DNA of 39,713 nucleotides from an uncultured Pelagibacteraceae bacterium (GCA_902592715.1 CACJFS010000010.1:1-39713), one strand, 5' to 3'; counted from the stretch's first letter, positions 23,224 through 35,966 are shown. The notes: generated by a model from the letters alone, not told the origin. Translations and numbers: made by a program.

Positions 23224-23251
23224 TTGCATTTGTACAATAAAAATATATAAA
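23224..23251 (+). promoter_or_regulatory. Probable promoter of the tRNA-Tyr - tRNA-Gly - tuf cluster
   Basis: TTGCAT (23224-23229) and TATAAA (23246-23251) with a 16-base spacer, about 53 bases before tRNA-Tyr. It is the only good candidate upstream of the cluster. Confidence 0.5.
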
Positions 23252-23280
23252 ACGCATGTTGTTTAAAGCTTTATTGAACA

Positions 23281-23296
23281 AGGGGACGCTTCCCCT
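23281..23296 (+). other. GC-rich hairpin in the tRNA-Tyr leader
   Basis: AGGGGA and TCCCCT enclose a CGCT loop, a perfect 6-bp stem unusually GC-rich for this DNA. It lies 8 bases before tRNA-Tyr. It may guide 5' processing of the primary transcript; there is no T tract, so it is not a terminator. Confidence 0.45.
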
Positions 23297-23304
23297 GCTA
23301 TTAG

Positions 23305-23390
<86 letters not shown>

Positions 23391-23432
23391 TTCAATAAAT
23401 ATTTAAATAATTTAGGAGTATACTTGGGTGAT

Positions 23433-23506
23433 GCGGGTGTAGTTCAATGGTAGAACGCTAGCCTTCCAAGCTGGATGTAAGGGTTCGATTCCCTTTACCC
23501 GCTCCA
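23433..23506 (+). tRNA. tRNA-Gly(UCC)
   Basis: 74 bases. The acceptor GCGGGTG pairs with TACCCGC, the anticodon stem CTAGC/GCTGG encloses CTTCCAA with anticodon TCC, and CCA is encoded. It lies 42 bases after tRNA-Tyr and 40 before tuf, the common proteobacterial order. Confidence 0.96.
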
Positions 23507-23546
23507 AAATTAAAAATGAAAAAAAAGAAAAAGAGGTAAAAAAGTA

Positions 23547-24737
23547 ATGTCAAAAGAAAAGTTTGTAAGAAATAAACCGCACTGTAATATTGGAACTATA
23601 GGTCATGTTGACCATGGTAAAACAACATTAACTGCTGCGATAACAAAAGTATTAGCAGAATCTGGTGGTGCACAGTTTACCGCTTATGACCAAATTGATA
23701 AAGCTCCAGAAGAAAAGGAGAGGGGTATTACAATTTCAACAGCGCACGTAGAATACGAAACTGAAAAAAGACATTACGCTCATGTAGATTGTCCAGGTCA
23801 TGCTGATTATGTAAAAAATATGATTACTGGTGCTGCACAAATGGATGGAGCAATTTTAGTCGTTAACGCTGCCGATGGCCCAATGCCTCAAACAAGAGAA
23901 CATATTCTTCTTGCACGTCAAGTAGGTGTCCCAGCAATAGTCGTATACTTAAATAAAGTAGATCAGGTAGATGATAAAGAAATGATCGATCTAGTTGAAG
24001 AAGAAATTAAAGACTTATTAACATCTTATAAATTTCCAGGTGATAAAACACCAATAGTCAAAGGTTCTGCTTTGGCAGCTGTTGAGGGAAAAGATGATGA
24101 AATTGGAAAAAATTCAATAATGGAATTAATGAAAGCTGTTGATGATTTTATTCCTCAACCAGATAGACCTAAAGATAAAGATTTCCTAATGCCAGTTGAA
24201 GACGTATTTTCAATTTCTGGTAGAGGAACTGTTGTAACAGGAAGAGTTGAGTCAGGAGTTATAAAAACTGGAGAAGAAATTGAAATAGTGGGTATCAGAG
24301 ACACTAAAAAATCAGTTTGTACTGGAGTAGAAATGTTTAGAAAACTTTTAGACTCAGGTGAAGCTGGAGATAATATTGGTGCGCTTCTTAGAGGTGTCGA
24401 GAGAACTGACGTAGAGAGAGGTCAAGTTCTATGTAAACCTGGATCTATTAAACCTCATACTAAATTTGAAGCTCAAGCATACGTATTGAAAAAAGAGGAA
24501 GGTGGTAGACATACGCCTTTCTTTACTAAATACAGACCTCAATTTTACTTTAGAACAACAGACGTTACTGGAGAAGTTGAACTGCCATCAGGTACAGAAA
24601 TGGTTATGCCAGGCGATGATGCAAAATTTACGGTCAAACTAATTACACCAATTGCGATGGATGAAAAACTTAACTTTGCAATTAGAGAAGGTGGAAGAAC
24701 AGTAGGAGCAGGAGTAGTAACTAAGATTATAGAGTAA
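23547..24737 (+). CDS. tuf: Elongation factor Tu
   Basis: 396 residues, full length. GTPase motifs: GHVDHGKTT (about 19-27), the GITI switch at about 60, DCPGH (about 81-85), NKVD (about 136-139) and GSAL. It brings aminoacyl-tRNA to the ribosome. An AGAGGT ribosome-binding site lies 10 bases before the ATG. It is the only tuf copy in the window; the str operon further on lacks one between fusA and rpsJ, so this may be the genome's single copy. Confidence 0.98.
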   Translation: MSKEKFVRNKPHCNIGTIGHVDHGKTTLTAAITKVLAESGGAQFTAYDQIDKAPEEKERGITISTAHVEYETEKRHYAHVDCPGHADYVKNMITGAAQMDGAILVVNAADGPMPQTREHILLARQVGVPAIVVYLNKVDQVDDKEMIDLVEEEIKDLLTSYKFPGDKTPIVKGSALAAVEGKDDEIGKNSIMELMKAVDDFIPQPDRPKDKDFLMPVEDVFSISGRGTVVTGRVESGVIKTGEEIEIVGIRDTKKSVCTGVEMFRKLLDSGEAGDNIGALLRGVERTDVERGQVLCKPGSIKPHTKFEAQAYVLKKEEGGRHTPFFTKYRPQFYFRTTDVTGEVELPSGTEMVMPGDDAKFTVKLITPIAMDEKLNFAIREGGRTVGAGVVTKIIE

Positions 24738-24744
24738 ACTCAAT

Positions 24745-24820
24745 AGGAGTGTAGCTCAATTGGTAGAGCGCCGGTCTCCAAAACCGGAGGTTGGGGGTTC
24801 GATTCCCTTCGCTCCTGCCA
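24745..24820 (+). tRNA. tRNA-Trp(CCA)
   Basis: 76 bases. The acceptor AGGAGTG pairs with CGCTCCT, the anticodon stem CCGGT/ACCGG encloses CTCCAAA with anticodon CCA, and the 3' CCA is encoded. It lies seven bases after tuf and 16 before secE, as in many proteobacteria. Confidence 0.97.
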
Positions 24821-24836
24821 ATATGTACTAAATATT

Positions 24837-25028
24837 ATGAAGAACCCTTTAAAATTTATTCAGGATGTTAAACAAGAGGCATTTAAAGTAACTTGGCCCA
24901 CAGCTAAGGAAACTGTTCAGGGTGCATTAATGGTATTTGCAATGGCAGTTTTGGCCTCGATATTTTTTCTGTTATTGGACCAGATTTTAAAATTCATTTT
25001 AGAAATTATTCTAAAGGTGAGCATATAA
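24837..25028 (+). CDS. secE: Preprotein translocase subunit SecE
   Basis: 63 residues, the short single-helix form. The amphipathic N-terminal part has FIQDVKQEAFKVTWPTAKET, the conserved KVTWPT motif, followed by one membrane helix (about 30-58). It clamps SecY in the Sec channel of the inner membrane. The stop overlaps the nusG start (TAATG). Confidence 0.95.
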   Translation: MKNPLKFIQDVKQEAFKVTWPTAKETVQGALMVFAMAVLASIFFLLLDQILKFILEIILKVSI

Positions 25029-25558
25029 TGAAAAGTTGGTACATAGTTCAATCACATTCAAGTTTTGAAAATAAGGTTGCTAAGTTAATCAAGGAAGAAG
25101 CTGAAAAAGCTAAAATCAGTGATAAATTTGAGGAAATAATTGTTCCAACGCACGATATAACTGAAGTTAAGAGAGGTAAAAGAGTTCAAAGAAAAAAAAA
25201 ATATTTCCCTGGATATATCCTAATTAAAAGTGAGATGGATAATTATATTTATCATATGATTAAAAACTTAAAAAAAGTAAGTGGATTTCTTGGGTCAAAA
25301 GGTACACCTATACCTGTTTCTGATAAAGAAATAGAAAAAATATTAGGTGAAATTAAGGATGGAGTAGCTCAACCGAAATCAGGAGTTGAATATACTGTCG
25401 GCGAAAAAGTACAGGTCATAGACGGACCATTCGCTTCATTTAATGGTTTAGTTGAAGATATAGATGAAGATAAACTTAGATTAAAGGTTTCCGTATCAAT
25501 ATTTGGAAGACCAACACCAGTAGATTTAGAATATAATCAGGTAGAAAAGGCAAGCTAA
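25028..25558 (+). CDS. nusG: Transcription termination/antitermination factor NusG
   Basis: 176 residues. The NGN domain begins with [16 protein letters not shown] and contains [12 protein letters not shown], and the C-terminal KOW domain has [22 protein letters not shown]. NusG binds RNA polymerase and links it to Rho and to ribosomal protein S10, whose gene is also in this window. It overlaps rplK by one base. Confidence 0.96.
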   Translation: MKSWYIVQSHSSFENKVAKLIKEEAEKAKISDKFEEIIVPTHDITEVKRGKRVQRKKKYFPGYILIKSEMDNYIYHMIKNLKKVSGFLGSKGTPIPVSDKEIEKILGEIKDGVAQPKSGVEYTVGEKVQVIDGPFASFNGLVEDIDEDKLRLKVSVSIFGRPTPVDLEYNQVEKAS

Positions 25559-25986
25559 TGGCAAAAAAAGAAATAGTAGGATATGTAAAATTGCAAATTA
25601 AGGGTGGACAAGCAAATCCAGCTCCTCCAGTAGGACCTGCTCTTGGACAAAGAGGAATAAATATCATGGAATTTTGTAAAGCATTTAATGATAAAACAAA
25701 ATCATTTGCAGGTAAACCAGTTCCAGTAATTATAACTGTTTATAAAGACAAAAAATTTGATTTTATTATAAAATCTCCACCAGCATCTCATTTTATAAAA
25801 GAAGCAATGAAACTTAAAAGTGGATCTAAGGAGCCAGGTAGAAATATAATTGGTTCAATTTCTAAACAGCAACTCAAAGAAATTGCTGAAAAAAAAATGG
25901 AAGATTTAAACGCACATGACCTCGAAGAGGCAGCAAAAATTATAGCTGGGTCTGCTAAATCAATGGGTATTGAGGTTAAAGAATGA
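25558..25986 (+). CDS. rplK: 50S ribosomal protein L11
   Basis: 142 residues, normal size. The N-terminal [19 protein letters not shown] and [12 protein letters not shown], and the C-terminal RNA-binding segment with GTA-like loop ([22 protein letters not shown]), are typical. L11 forms the GTPase-associated centre with 23S rRNA. It overlaps rplA by four bases (ATGA). Confidence 0.97.
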   Translation: MAKKEIVGYVKLQIKGGQANPAPPVGPALGQRGINIMEFCKAFNDKTKSFAGKPVPVIITVYKDKKFDFIIKSPPASHFIKEAMKLKSGSKEPGRNIIGSISKQQLKEIAEKKMEDLNAHDLEEAAKIIAGSAKSMGIEVKE

Positions 25987-26675
25987 TCAGATCAAAAAGA
26001 TATAAAAAATTACCTGAGAACACAAAAGAATTATCTGCTGAAAAAATAGATAGCTTATTAAACATGGTAAAGTCAAATTGCACTTCTAAGTTTGATGAAT
26101 CAGTAGATTTAAATTTAAGAATAAATAATAAACAAAAAAAAAATGAAATTAATTTGAGAACTGTTGTAAATTTACCTGGTGGAACAGGAAAATCAGTAAA
26201 AGTTGCTGTAGTATGTGAAGAAAGTAAAATTAATGAAGCTAAAGACGCTAAGGCTGATTTAATTGGTGGTGATGATCTAGTGGATAAAATTAAAAATGGA
26301 GAGATGAATTTTGAAAAGCTTATATGTACTCCTTCCATGATGATAAAGCTTTCTAAATTAGGAAAAGTTTTAGGACCAAAGGGATTAATGCCCAATCCAA
26401 AATTAGGAACAGTAACAAATGAAATATCGAAAGCAGTTACTGAAGCTAAAGCTGGACAAGTTGAAATTAGAAATGATAAAGACGGAAATATTGGATTGAG
26501 TATAGGAAAAAAATCCTTTAATGACGAAAAACTTATTAAAAATTATAATGCAGTAATAGAAGCTTTAGAAAAAGAAAAATCGAATCTAACTATTAAAGGT
26601 GATTTGGTAAAACAAGTTTTTATAACTTCAAGTATGGGAGTTTCATATAAAATTAAATTAGAAAAGAGTTTATAA
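25983..26675 (+). CDS. rplA: 50S ribosomal protein L1
   Basis: 230 residues. Landmarks are [25 protein letters not shown] and the [16 protein letters not shown] motif near residue 125. L1 forms the mobile stalk at the E site; in many bacteria it also represses its own operon by binding the rplK leader, but no clear mimic was found here because the start lies against nusG. Confidence 0.97.
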   Translation: MIRSKRYKKLPENTKELSAEKIDSLLNMVKSNCTSKFDESVDLNLRINNKQKKNEINLRTVVNLPGGTGKSVKVAVVCEESKINEAKDAKADLIGGDDLVDKIKNGEMNFEKLICTPSMMIKLSKLGKVLGPKGLMPNPKLGTVTNEISKAVTEAKAGQVEIRNDKDGNIGLSIGKKSFNDEKLIKNYNAVIEALEKEKSNLTIKGDLVKQVFITSSMGVSYKIKLEKSL

Positions 26676-26677
26676 TT

Positions 26678-27187
26678 ATGATGAATAAAGAGCAAAAAAA
26701 AATGTATATCGAAAGTATGTCGACTCAATTTGATAAAACTGATGCTGTAATAGTAACTCATTATCAGGGATTAACTGTCACACAATTAGATGATCTAAGA
26801 AAAAAAATGCGTGAACATGGTATTAAGTTTAAAATTACAAACAATAGAATTACTAAACTGGCTTTAGAGAAAACAAGATGTAAAGATTTGTCAGATCTTT
26901 TTAGCGGACCTACAGCAGTTGCTTTATCTCAAGATGCTATTACTTCTGCAAAAATTTTAACAAAATTTTCTAAAGAAAATGAGAATTTAAAAATACTAGG
27001 CGGAATCATGGGTGCAGACATTTTAGATGTAGCTGGCGTCAAAAATGTTGCGACATTACCTTCCTTAGAGGAGGCAAGGGCTAAAATAGTAGGTATTTTA
27101 AGTTCTCCAGCACAAAAAATTGCAAGTATTTTACTTGCACCAGCGTCAAAAATCGCTATTTTAGCGCTCGAAAAATCAAAAAAATAA
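26678..27187 (+). CDS. rplJ: 50S ribosomal protein L10
   Basis: 169 residues. The N-terminal YHYQGLT-like stretch (VTHYQGLTVTQLDDLRKKMRE), the IKNNR-like motif (FKITNNRITK) and GPTAVALS identify it. Its C-terminal helix holds the L7/L12 dimers on the stalk. Two ATG codons in a row start the frame. It lies two bases after rplA. Confidence 0.96.
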   Translation: MMNKEQKKMYIESMSTQFDKTDAVIVTHYQGLTVTQLDDLRKKMREHGIKFKITNNRITKLALEKTRCKDLSDLFSGPTAVALSQDAITSAKILTKFSKENENLKILGGIMGADILDVAGVKNVATLPSLEEARAKIVGILSSPAQKIASILLAPASKIAILALEKSKK

Positions 27188-27209
27188 CCAGGGATAAAAG
27201 ATTATTATT

Positions 27210-27581
27210 ATGGCTGACTTAAATAAAATTATAGAAGATTTATCAAGCTTAACTGTTGTTGAAGCAGCTGAGCTTTCAAAACAATTAGAAGAAAAATGGG
27301 GTGTTACAGCTGCTGCTGCTGTAGCTGCTTCGCCAGCAGCTAGTGCGGGCGAAGCACAAGCAGAGGAAAAAGATGAATTTACAGTAATGTTAACTGCAGT
27401 AGGTGAAAAAAAAATTAATGTTATTAAAGAAGTTAGAGCAGTCACTGAGTTAGGATTAAAGGAAGCAAAAGATTTAGTTGAAGGAGCACCTAAGGAAGTC
27501 AAGTCTGGTGTAAATAAAAAAGAAGCTGAAGAGATAAAAGCTAAGTTAGAAGCTGCAGGCGCAAAAGTAGAACTTAAGTAA
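27210..27581 (+). CDS. rplL: 50S ribosomal protein L7/L12
   Basis: 123 residues. The N-terminal dimerisation helix, an Ala-rich hinge ([20 protein letters not shown]) and the C-terminal domain with [28 protein letters not shown] are standard. It recruits translational GTPases such as the EF-Tu and EF-G made from this window. An AGGGA ribosome-binding site lies upstream. Confidence 0.97.
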   Translation: MADLNKIIEDLSSLTVVEAAELSKQLEEKWGVTAAAAVAASPAASAGEAQAEEKDEFTVMLTAVGEKKINVIKEVRAVTELGLKEAKDLVEGAPKEVKSGVNKKEAEEIKAKLEAAGAKVELK

Positions 27582-27602
27582 ATATTAATTAGAAAGAATT
27601 AA

Positions 27603-27628
27603 ATTACTGAATAAAAAGATTCAGTAAT
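27603..27628 (+). promoter_or_regulatory. Perfect hairpin in the rplL-rpoB gap
   Basis: Inverted repeats of ten bases (27603-27612 and 27619-27628) with a six-base AAAAAG loop end nine bases before the rpoB ATG. No T tract follows. By place it resembles the rplL-rpoB regulatory region of enteric bacteria, where attenuation and RNase processing set the ratio of ribosomal protein to polymerase mRNA, but the sequence differs and the role here is inferred. Confidence 0.7.
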
Positions 27629-27637
27629 AGTGTGGAT

Positions 27638-30600
27638 ATGCAATTATCTTTTACAGAAAAAAAAAATATTAGAAAAAGTTTTGGAAAGCTAAAAGAAAGC
27701 TTGTCAATACCAAACCTAATAGAAGTCCAAAAAAACTCTTACAAACAATTAACTGAATTCAGAGGTGAAATAGATCAACATTTAATAAAAGGTTTTCACA
27801 GAGTATTTAAAAGTATTTTTCCTATTGAGGATTTGAATGACAAGGCAACATTGGAATATATTTCATATAAACTTGAGAAACCAAAATTCGATGTAGATGA
27901 ATGTATTACAAGAGGTCTTACATATTCGGCGGCTTTAAAATGTACATTGAGACTAGTGGTTTATGAGATAGATCAAGAAAATAATACCAAGGATATTCTA
28001 TCAGCAAAAGAACAAGAAGTTTATATGGGCGAAGTCCCAATGATGACAAATAGTGGAACTTTTATTACTAATGGAGTTCAAAGAGTAGTTGTAAACCAAA
28101 TGCACAGAAGTCCAGGAGTTTTCTTTGATCATGACAAAGGTAAATCACACGCAAGTGGAAAATTATTATTCAATTGCAGAGTTATTCCTAATAGAGGTTC
28201 ATGGTTAGATTTTGAGTTTGATGTTAAAGATTTTTTATACTTTAGAATTGATAGAAAAAAGAAAATATTTGTTTCAACTTTATTACAAGCCTTGGGATAC
28301 TCTAAACCAGATATTGTAAATGAATTTTATGAAAAAGAGAATTTTACATACGAACAAAATTTAAAAAAATGGAAGACAAAATTTGATCCAGAAAATTACA
28401 AGGCTAAAAACTTTTCAGAAGAGATTATAGATGCCAAAAATAACAAGATTTTGATTAAAGTAGGGGATCAAATTAATTATTTAATTGCGAAAAAGCTTCA
28501 AAATGATGGATTAAAAGAGATTTTAGTTACAAATGAAAGTTTATATGGAAAATTTTTGCATGAAGATATTACAATTGGCGAGGATACATTTAAAATTGGT
28601 ACTGAAATAAATGAAACAATTTTACAAAAAGTTTTAGAGGAGAATATAAAAAGTATAAATCTATCTAAGACAAACACAATATCAAAAGGTCCTTACCTTC
28701 TTCAAACCATTTTGAATGACAAAAATGAAAATAAAAATGATGCAATAACTGAAATTTACAAAATATTGAGACCAGGTGAACCACCAACCATTGAGATTGC
28801 TACTCAGATTTTTAATAATTTATTTTTTAGCTCTGATAGATATGATTTGTCAGATGTTGGAAGAGTTAAAATGAACTCAAGACTTGATTTAAATTGTTCA
28901 GACAAGATTACAATTTTAAGAAATGATGACATCCTTGCAATAATAAAAAAAATGCTAGACTTAAGAGATGGTAAGGATGAAGTCGATGATATCGACCATC
29001 TAGGGAATAGGAGAGTTAGATCAGTTGGAGAACTAGTTGAAAATCAAGCAAGAATTGGTGTTTATAGAATGGAAAGAGCAATTAAAGAAAAAATGACTAC
29101 TTTAGATGTAGAATCAGCAATGCCACAGGACCTCATTAATGCAAAGCCATTAACAATCTCTTTGAAAGATTTCTTTGCAACATCACAATTATCCCAGTTT
29201 ATGGATCAAACAAATCCATTATCAGAAATAACCCATAAAAGGAGGGTATCAGCATTAGGACCTGGTGGTTTAACAAGAGAGCGAGCCGGGTTTGAAGTAA
29301 GAGATGTACATCCCACTCATTATGGACGTATATGTCCAATCGAAACACCTGAGGGACCAAATATTGGTTTGATAAATAGCCTCTCAACCTATTCTAAAAT
29401 TAATAAGTACGGCTTTATAGAAAGTCCTTATAAAAAAGTAGAAAACGGAGTTGTTCAAGATAAAATAGAATATTTATCAGCAATGGAGGAAACTAAATAC
29501 ACAATTGCTCAAGCTAATTCTGTTTTAGATAAGAATGGTAAATTTGTTGAGGATTTAATATCAAGTAGAGCAAATTTGGATTTTATTTTATCAAAGCCTG
29601 AAAACATAGATTATATAGACGTATCTCCTAAACAACTTGTATCAGTAGCTGCATCACTAATTCCATTTCTAGAAAATGATGATGCCAACAGAGCTCTAAT
29701 GGGTTCAAACATGATGAGACAAGCAGTACCTTTGTTGAAACCGGAGGCACCTTTAGTAGGAACAGGAATTGAAAGTGATGTTGCTCTGGACTCTGGTGTA
29801 ACAATAGTTGCTAAGAGAGACGGAATAGTTGATAAAATTGATGGAAAAAGAATTGTAATTAAGGCTTCAAATGAAAAAGATTATTCGCAGTCAGGTGTCG
29901 ATATCTATAACTTACAAAAATTTAAAAGATCTAATCAAAACACATGTATTAACCAAAAACCACTTGTAACTGTTGGAGATAAAGTAAAATCTGGAGATAT
30001 AATTGCTGACGGTCCTTCAACTAAAATTGGTGAATTGGCATTAGGAAAAAATGTTACAGTTGCCTTCATGCCTTGGCAAGGTTACAATTTTGAGGACTCT
30101 ATTTTAATATCTGAGAGATGTGTTACAGATGATGTATTTACTTCAATTCATATAGAAGAATATGAAGTTATGGCAAGAGACACTAAATTAGGAGAAGAGG
30201 ATATAACAAGAGATATTCCTAATATTAACGAAGAGTCTTTAAAAAATCTTGATGAATCTGGTATAGTTTATATTGGTGCTGAGGTTAAGCCCGGAGATAT
30301 ACTAGTTGGAAAGGTAACTCCTAAAGGCGATTCTGCATCAGGACCTGAGGAAAAATTATTAAGATCAATATTTGGTGAAAAAGCTATTGATGTTACCGAT
30401 ACATCATTAAAGATGCCTAGTGGTAGTGGAGGAATCGTAGTTGATGTCAGGGTTTTCAATAGACATGGAATTGAAAAAGACGAGAGGTCTATTACAATAG
30501 AAAGAGCCGAAATTGAAAGCGTGCAACAAGATAAAAATGTTGAGGAAGAAATTCTAGAGAGGAGCATTAAACAAAGAGCTACATCAATATTAGAAAATAC

Positions 30601-31720
30601 AAAAATTACTAAAAAAATTAAAAATATTGAAATAGGAACAAACTTAACTGAAGAGATAATCTTTGATATGATAATTTCTGACTTATTTAAAATATCAGTT
30701 CAAGATGATAAGAAAACTGAAGCGTTACTTCAATTAAGGTCTCAGTTTGAAACTGCTAAAAATGACATACAAGAAAGATTTGAAGACAAAGTTCTTAAAA
30801 TAAGACAAGGAGATGATTTATTGCCTAGTGTTATGAAAATGGTAAAGGTATTCGTTGCAATAAAGAGAAGATTAAGACCTGGTGATAAAATGTCAGGTAG
30901 ACACGGAAATAAAGGTGTTGTTAGTAAAATAGTTCCTGTAGAGGATATGCCATATAGAGAAAATGGTAAGCCAGTTGATATTGTTTTAAATCCTTTGGGT
31001 GTGCCTAGTAGGATGAATGTGGGTCAAATTTTAGAAACCCACTTAGGATGGTCTTGCAAAGAATTAGGTGAACAACTAACAGATATTATTAATCAAAATC
31101 AAAAGAAAATCGAGAAGGATGAAAAAATTTCAAAATTTTTACAGTCTGTATATGGAAATGATGTTTATTCAGAGAACATTGATACTTTATCTCAAAGTGA
31201 ATTTAAAGATTTATGTAAGAATATTCAAAGTGGAGTTCCGATTTCAACACCTGTATTTGACGGAGCTAAGGAGCAAGACGTAACTAAAATGTTAGATTTA
31301 GCTAAATTACCAAATTCAGGTCAGACAAACTTATGGGATGGAAGAACTGGAGAAAAATTTGATAGACCTGTCACAGTAGGCATAATTTATATGCTGAAAT
31401 TACATCATTTAGTTGAGGACAAGATACATGCAAGATCTACAGGACCATACAGTTTGGTTACGCAACAGCCTTTAGGAGGAAAGGCTCAATTAGGTGGACA
31501 AAGATTTGGTGAGATGGAGGTTTGGGCATTAGAAGCTTATGGGGCGTCATATACACTTCAAGAAATACTAACCGTTAAATCAGATGATGTTGCTGGTCGT
31601 GTTAAGGTTTATGAAACAATTGTTAAAGGAGAAGAGAACTTTGAATCAGGAATACCAGAGTCATTTAACGTCTTGGTAAAAGAAATTAAATCGTTAGCAC
31701 TAAATGTGGAGTTAAATTAA
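27638..31720 (+). CDS. rpoB: DNA-directed RNA polymerase subunit beta
   Basis: I start at ATG 27638 (1360 residues); an in-frame GTG two codons upstream is possible. MQLSFT...[10 protein letters not shown] matches the usual N-terminus. The rifampicin pocket reads [20 protein letters not shown] and RVSALGPGG, with the residues normally found in rifampicin-sensitive enzymes (Asp516, His526, Ser531 in E. coli numbering). The C-terminal region holds the [17 protein letters not shown] and [16 protein letters not shown] motifs of the active centre. The ribosome-binding site is not evident; a stable hairpin lies just upstream. Confidence 0.98.
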   Translation: MQLSFTEKKNIRKSFGKLKESLSIPNLIEVQKNSYKQLTEFRGEIDQHLIKGFHRVFKSIFPIEDLNDKATLEYISYKLEKPKFDVDECITRGLTYSAALKCTLRLVVYEIDQENNTKDILSAKEQEVYMGEVPMMTNSGTFITNGVQRVVVNQMHRSPGVFFDHDKGKSHASGKLLFNCRVIPNRGSWLDFEFDVKDFLYFRIDRKKKIFVSTLLQALGYSKPDIVNEFYEKENFTYEQNLKKWKTKFDPENYKAKNFSEEIIDAKNNKILIKVGDQINYLIAKKLQNDGLKEILVTNESLYGKFLHEDITIGEDTFKIGTEINETILQKVLEENIKSINLSKTNTISKGPYLLQTILNDKNENKNDAITEIYKILRPGEPPTIEIATQIFNNLFFSSDRYDLSDVGRVKMNSRLDLNCSDKITILRNDDILAIIKKMLDLRDGKDEVDDIDHLGNRRVRSVGELVENQARIGVYRMERAIKEKMTTLDVESAMPQDLINAKPLTISLKDFFATSQLSQFMDQTNPLSEITHKRRVSALGPGGLTRERAGFEVRDVHPTHYGRICPIETPEGPNIGLINSLSTYSKINKYGFIESPYKKVENGVVQDKIEYLSAMEETKYTIAQANSVLDKNGKFVEDLISSRANLDFILSKPENIDYIDVSPKQLVSVAASLIPFLENDDANRALMGSNMMRQAVPLLKPEAPLVGTGIESDVALDSGVTIVAKRDGIVDKIDGKRIVIKASNEKDYSQSGVDIYNLQKFKRSNQNTCINQKPLVTVGDKVKSGDIIADGPSTKIGELALGKNVTVAFMPWQGYNFEDSILISERCVTDDVFTSIHIEEYEVMARDTKLGEEDITRDIPNINEESLKNLDESGIVYIGAEVKPGDILVGKVTPKGDSASGPEEKLLRSIFGEKAIDVTDTSLKMPSGSGGIVVDVRVFNRHGIEKDERSITIERAEIESVQQDKNVEEEILERSIKQRATSILENTKITKKIKNIEIGTNLTEEIIFDMIISDLFKISVQDDKKTEALLQLRSQFETAKNDIQERFEDKVLKIRQGDDLLPSVMKMVKVFVAIKRRLRPGDKMSGRHGNKGVVSKIVPVEDMPYRENGKPVDIVLNPLGVPSRMNVGQILETHLGWSCKELGEQLTDIINQNQKKIEKDEKISKFLQSVYGNDVYSENIDTLSQSEFKDLCKNIQSGVPISTPVFDGAKEQDVTKMLDLAKLPNSGQTNLWDGRTGEKFDRPVTVGIIYMLKLHHLVEDKIHARSTGPYSLVTQQPLGGKAQLGGQRFGEMEVWALEAYGASYTLQEILTVKSDDVAGRVKVYETIVKGEENFESGIPESFNVLVKEIKSLALNVELN

Positions 31721-31724
31721 AATC

Positions 31725-34700
31725 ATGAGTAAAGAATTATCAGATCTATTTAAATCTTCAGAAATATCTGAAGCTCAAAATTTTAATAGTATTAAAATTA
31801 CATTGGCAAGCCCTGAGAAAATAAAGTCATGGACATTTGGCGAAATCAAGAAACCAGAAACTATAAATTATAGAACTTTTAGACCCGAAAAAGATGGTCT
31901 TTTTTGTGCAAGAATTTTTGGTCCCATCAAAGATTATGAATGTTTATGTGGAAAGTACAAGAGAATGAAATTCAGGGGAATTATATGCGAAAAATGCGGA
32001 GTAGAAGTTACAAAATCAAATGTACGTAGAGAAAGAATGGGTCATATAAACTTAGCTACTCCCGTAGCACACATATGGTTTTTAAAATCATTACCAAGCA
32101 GGATTTCATTAGCCGTAGACATGAAATTAAAAGAGGTTGAAAGGGTTTTGTATTTTGAAAATTTTATAGTTATTGAACCTGGTTTAACAGGACTAAAGAA
32201 AAATCAACTATTAGGAGAGGAAGAACTAACTAAATATCAAGATGATTATGGTGAAGAAGCATTTACTGCAGGTATAGGGGCTGAAGCAATACTAGAAATT
32301 TTAAAATCAATAAATTTAGAAGAGGAAAGAGAATTATTAATAAAAAATATTAAAGAAACAAAATCTAAAGTTAACGAAGAAAGATCAATTAAAAGATTAA
32401 AACTAATTGAGTCATTTATAGAAACAGGAAATAAACCTGAATGGATGATATTAACAACTGTTCCAGTTATACCTCCAGAACTTAGACCTCTTGTACCACT
32501 TGATGGTGGAAGATTTGCTACCTCTGATCTTAACGATCTTTATAGAAGAGTAATTAACAGGAATAATAGGTTAAAGAGATTAATAGATTTAAAAGCTCCA
32601 GACATTATTGTTAGAAATGAAAAAAGAATGTTACAGGAATCAGTTGACGCCCTTTTTGATAATGGAAGAAGAGGAAGGGTAATAACAGGAACAAGCAAAA
32701 GACCTCTAAAATCATTAGCTGAAATGTTAAAAGGAAAACAAGGTAGATTTAGACAAAACCTTCTGGGAAAAAGAGTAGACTACTCAGGAAGATCAGTAAT
32801 TGTTGTAGGACCAGACTTAAAACTTCATGAGTGTGGTTTACCAAAAAAAATGGCTTTAGAATTATTTAAGCCATTCTTGTACGCTAGATTGAATAAATTA
32901 GGACTTGCTTCAACAATTAAACAGGCAAAAAAATTAGTTGAGAGAGAGAGAACTGAGGTTTGGGATGCGTTAGAATTAATAGTAAGAGAACATCCTGTTA
33001 TCTTAAACAGAGCCCCGACTCTACATAGACTTGGAGTCCAAGCTTTTGAACCTAAATTAATTGAGGGAAATGCAATTGAACTTCATCCATTAACTTGTGC
33101 AGCATTTAATGCTGACTTTGACGGGGATCAAATGGCAGTACATGTCCCTTTGAGTTTAGAGGCTCAATTAGAGGCAAGAGTTTTAATGATGTCTACTAAT
33201 AATATTTTAAGTCCATCTAATGGTAAACCTATAATTGTACCGAGTCAGGATATGATTCTCGGTATTTATTATTTATCACAACCACCCATTCAAACTGAAA
33301 AGGTTGACGGATATTTTATAAACAGTTCAGAAATAGAACATGCGCTGGAAACTGGACAGATAAAAGTTCATTCTAGAATAGTATCTAGATATGAAACAAT
33401 AGACGATAAAGGAAATACAAAATTTGAAAAACATATTAGTACAGCAGGTAGATTTTTACTATCAAATATAATTCCAAAAAATGTCAATAATAAATTTACT
33501 TTGGTTGATAGATTGTTACCAAAAAAAATTGTTTCTGAGATAATTGATCATGTATTTAGATTCTCAGGGCAAAAAAGTACAGTTATATTCTGTGATAAAT
33601 TAAAAGATATTGGCTTCAAGCATGCTTTTAAAGCTGGAATTTCATTTGGAAAAGATGATCTTTTAATACCTGAAAATAAAGAACAATTAATTGATGAGAC
33701 TAAAAAATTAATATCAGACTATGAGGGTCAATATGCTGAAGGTTTAATTACTAGAGGTGAAAAATATAATAAAGTTATTGATGCATGGTCTAAATGTACA
33801 GATAGAGTTGCATCTGAAATGATGAAAAGAATTTCAGCTACAGAGGTTACTAATGAAGGATTGCAAATTAACTCAGTTTTTATGATGGCTGATAGTGGTG
33901 CTAGAGGTTCTGCAGCACAAATGAAACAATTAGCTGGTATGAGAGGTTTAATTGCAAAACCTTCTGGTGAAATTATTGAGACACCTATTACTTCGAATTT
34001 TAAGGAAGGGCTTACAGCTTTAGAATATTTTAATTCAACACACGGAGCTAGAAAAGGTTTAGCAGATACAGCTCTTAAGACTGCCAGCTCAGGATATCTT
34101 ACAAGAAGATTGTGTGATGTTGCGCAGGATTTAACAGTCACTAAAGTAAAATGTGATAATCCTGGCTCAATAGAACTTACAGAAGTATTAGAGGGTGGAA
34201 ATATCATGGTAAGTCTTTCTGAAAGAGCTCTTGGAAGAGTTACTGCTTCAGATGTTAAAAATCCATTGTCAGGTGAAGTGATTATTAAAAAAGAGGAAAT
34301 GATTGATGAAGCTGCATGTGAAAAAATTGATGCGGCAGGAGTTAAAATACTAAATGTATACTCTGTTATGACGTGTAGTTCTAAAGAAGGTGTTTGTGCT
34401 ACTTGCTATGGTAGAGATTTGTCTAGAGGAAAAATGGTTCATGTTGGTGAAGCAATAGGAATGATATCTGCACAATCAATTGGTGAACCAGGAACTCAAC
34501 TTACAATGAGAACTTTCCATGTTGGTGGAACAGCTTCTGTAAAACAAGATTCTCAAATAGTATCAAATTCTGAAGGTACCTTAAAAATTGTTAACACAAA
34601 CTTAATTAAAGATTCCAAAAATAATCAAATAGTTATGGGAAGAAATACTGAGATATTTATTGAAGATGGTAACGGTCTTCAAGTTGCGTCTTATAAAGTT

Positions 34701-35888
34701 CCTTATGGATCAAAACTATTCTTTGAAAATGGTGAAAAAATTAAAAAAGGTGCTAAAATTTGTGAATGGGACCCATACACAACTCCAGTAATCGCTGAAA
34801 AAGATGGTATAGCTAACTATGTAGACTTAATAGAAGGCGTATCAATTGCTGAAACAGTTGATGATGCAACAGGTATTTCAACTAAAGCAGTTGTTGACTG
34901 GAAAACTCAATCTAAAAATACTGATCTGAAGCCAAGAATTACCTTAAGAGATGAAAAGGGTAATGTCATTAAGAAAGCTGATGATAATGAAGCAAGATAT
35001 TATTTAGTTCCAGATTCAATTTTGTCAGTTAAAGATGGAGCAAAAATTTCAGCAGGTGATGTAATTGCAAGATTACCAAAAGAAACAACAAAAACAAAAG
35101 ATATTACTGGTGGATTACCTAGAGTTGCAGAATTATTTGAGGCAAGAAAAGCAAAAGATAGTGCAATTATTGCTGAAAATGACGGAAGTGTTATTTTTGG
35201 TAAAGAAGTTAGAGGCAAACAAAGAGTAACAATAGAGGCTGAAAATGGCGATACATCAAGTTACTTAATTCCAAAAGGCAAGCATATTAATTTTAACCAA
35301 GGTGAAAAAATTAAAAAAGGAGAATATTTGCTTGACGGTCAACCTTTACCACATGATATTCTAAGAATATTAGGAATAGAGGAATTAACTGAATATTTTG
35401 TTAATCAGGTTCAAGATGTTTACAGACTTCAAGGTGTAATAATTAACGATAAACATATTGAAACTATTCTACGTCAAATGCTTAAAAAAATAGAAGTCAA
35501 AGAAACAGGTGATAGTAAATTATTACCTGGTGAGATAATAGATAGAATTAAATTTGAAACAATGAATGAAAACTTGGTTTCAGAAGGTAAAAAACCTGCA
35601 GTTGGGGAGAGAGTATTAATGGGTATAACTAAAGCCTCATTACAAACTGAGTCATTTATATCTGCTGCTTCATTTCAAGAGACTACTAGAGTTTTAACTG
35701 ATGCAGCAATTAAAGGTAAAGTAGACAAACTAACTGGTTTAAAGGAAAATGTAATTGTTGGGAGATTGGTTCCTGCTGGAACTGGTTCAATTAAAAACTT
35801 ATGGAATAAAAAAGCTATCAATGATGATCAGAAATTTTTATCTGAACAAGAAAGTAAAGAAGCATCAGAGGCTCAATTAAACCAATAA
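31725..35888 (+). CDS. rpoC: DNA-directed RNA polymerase subunit beta'
   Basis: 1387 residues. It has the N-terminal zinc site [20 protein letters not shown], the catalytic Mg loop [12 protein letters not shown], the bridge-helix region [26 protein letters not shown] segment, the second zinc site around [13 protein letters not shown], and the C-terminal [23 protein letters not shown]. The gene follows rpoB after four bases. Size is standard for alphaproteobacteria. Confidence 0.98.
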   Translation: MSKELSDLFKSSEISEAQNFNSIKITLASPEKIKSWTFGEIKKPETINYRTFRPEKDGLFCARIFGPIKDYECLCGKYKRMKFRGIICEKCGVEVTKSNVRRERMGHINLATPVAHIWFLKSLPSRISLAVDMKLKEVERVLYFENFIVIEPGLTGLKKNQLLGEEELTKYQDDYGEEAFTAGIGAEAILEILKSINLEEERELLIKNIKETKSKVNEERSIKRLKLIESFIETGNKPEWMILTTVPVIPPELRPLVPLDGGRFATSDLNDLYRRVINRNNRLKRLIDLKAPDIIVRNEKRMLQESVDALFDNGRRGRVITGTSKRPLKSLAEMLKGKQGRFRQNLLGKRVDYSGRSVIVVGPDLKLHECGLPKKMALELFKPFLYARLNKLGLASTIKQAKKLVERERTEVWDALELIVREHPVILNRAPTLHRLGVQAFEPKLIEGNAIELHPLTCAAFNADFDGDQMAVHVPLSLEAQLEARVLMMSTNNILSPSNGKPIIVPSQDMILGIYYLSQPPIQTEKVDGYFINSSEIEHALETGQIKVHSRIVSRYETIDDKGNTKFEKHISTAGRFLLSNIIPKNVNNKFTLVDRLLPKKIVSEIIDHVFRFSGQKSTVIFCDKLKDIGFKHAFKAGISFGKDDLLIPENKEQLIDETKKLISDYEGQYAEGLITRGEKYNKVIDAWSKCTDRVASEMMKRISATEVTNEGLQINSVFMMADSGARGSAAQMKQLAGMRGLIAKPSGEIIETPITSNFKEGLTALEYFNSTHGARKGLADTALKTASSGYLTRRLCDVAQDLTVTKVKCDNPGSIELTEVLEGGNIMVSLSERALGRVTASDVKNPLSGEVIIKKEEMIDEAACEKIDAAGVKILNVYSVMTCSSKEGVCATCYGRDLSRGKMVHVGEAIGMISAQSIGEPGTQLTMRTFHVGGTASVKQDSQIVSNSEGTLKIVNTNLIKDSKNNQIVMGRNTEIFIEDGNGLQVASYKVPYGSKLFFENGEKIKKGAKICEWDPYTTPVIAEKDGIANYVDLIEGVSIAETVDDATGISTKAVVDWKTQSKNTDLKPRITLRDEKGNVIKKADDNEARYYLVPDSILSVKDGAKISAGDVIARLPKETTKTKDITGGLPRVAELFEARKAKDSAIIAENDGSVIFGKEVRGKQRVTIEAENGDTSSYLIPKGKHINFNQGEKIKKGEYLLDGQPLPHDILRILGIEELTEYFVNQVQDVYRLQGVIINDKHIETILRQMLKKIEVKETGDSKLLPGEIIDRIKFETMNENLVSEGKKPAVGERVLMGITKASLQTESFISAASFQETTRVLTDAAIKGKVDKLTGLKENVIVGRLVPAGTGSIKNLWNKKAINDDQKFLSEQESKEASEAQLNQ

Positions 35889-35916
35889 ATTAAACATTTT
35901 TTTCCCCTTATTTAGT

Positions 35917-35944
35917 TTGACAAATGTAATTTCTAATGTATTTT
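35917..35944 (+). promoter_or_regulatory. Promoter of the rpsL operon
   Basis: A consensus TTGACA (35917-35922) with TATTTT (35939-35944) 16 bases further gives a transcript with a leader of roughly 100 bases. It lies just after rpoC. Confidence 0.6.
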
Positions 35945-35966
35945 GGCCATGTTTTTGGTTGGAATG

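Noticed and set aside
27176..27502. Ala- and Ser-rich minus-strand frame opposite rplL
   Set aside because: It is a shadow of the Ala-rich hinge codons of L7/L12 with no start signals.
29200..29300. Possible rifampicin-resistance change in rpoB
   Set aside because: All residues commonly altered in resistance are the sensitive type; the few differences lie outside the drug contacts.
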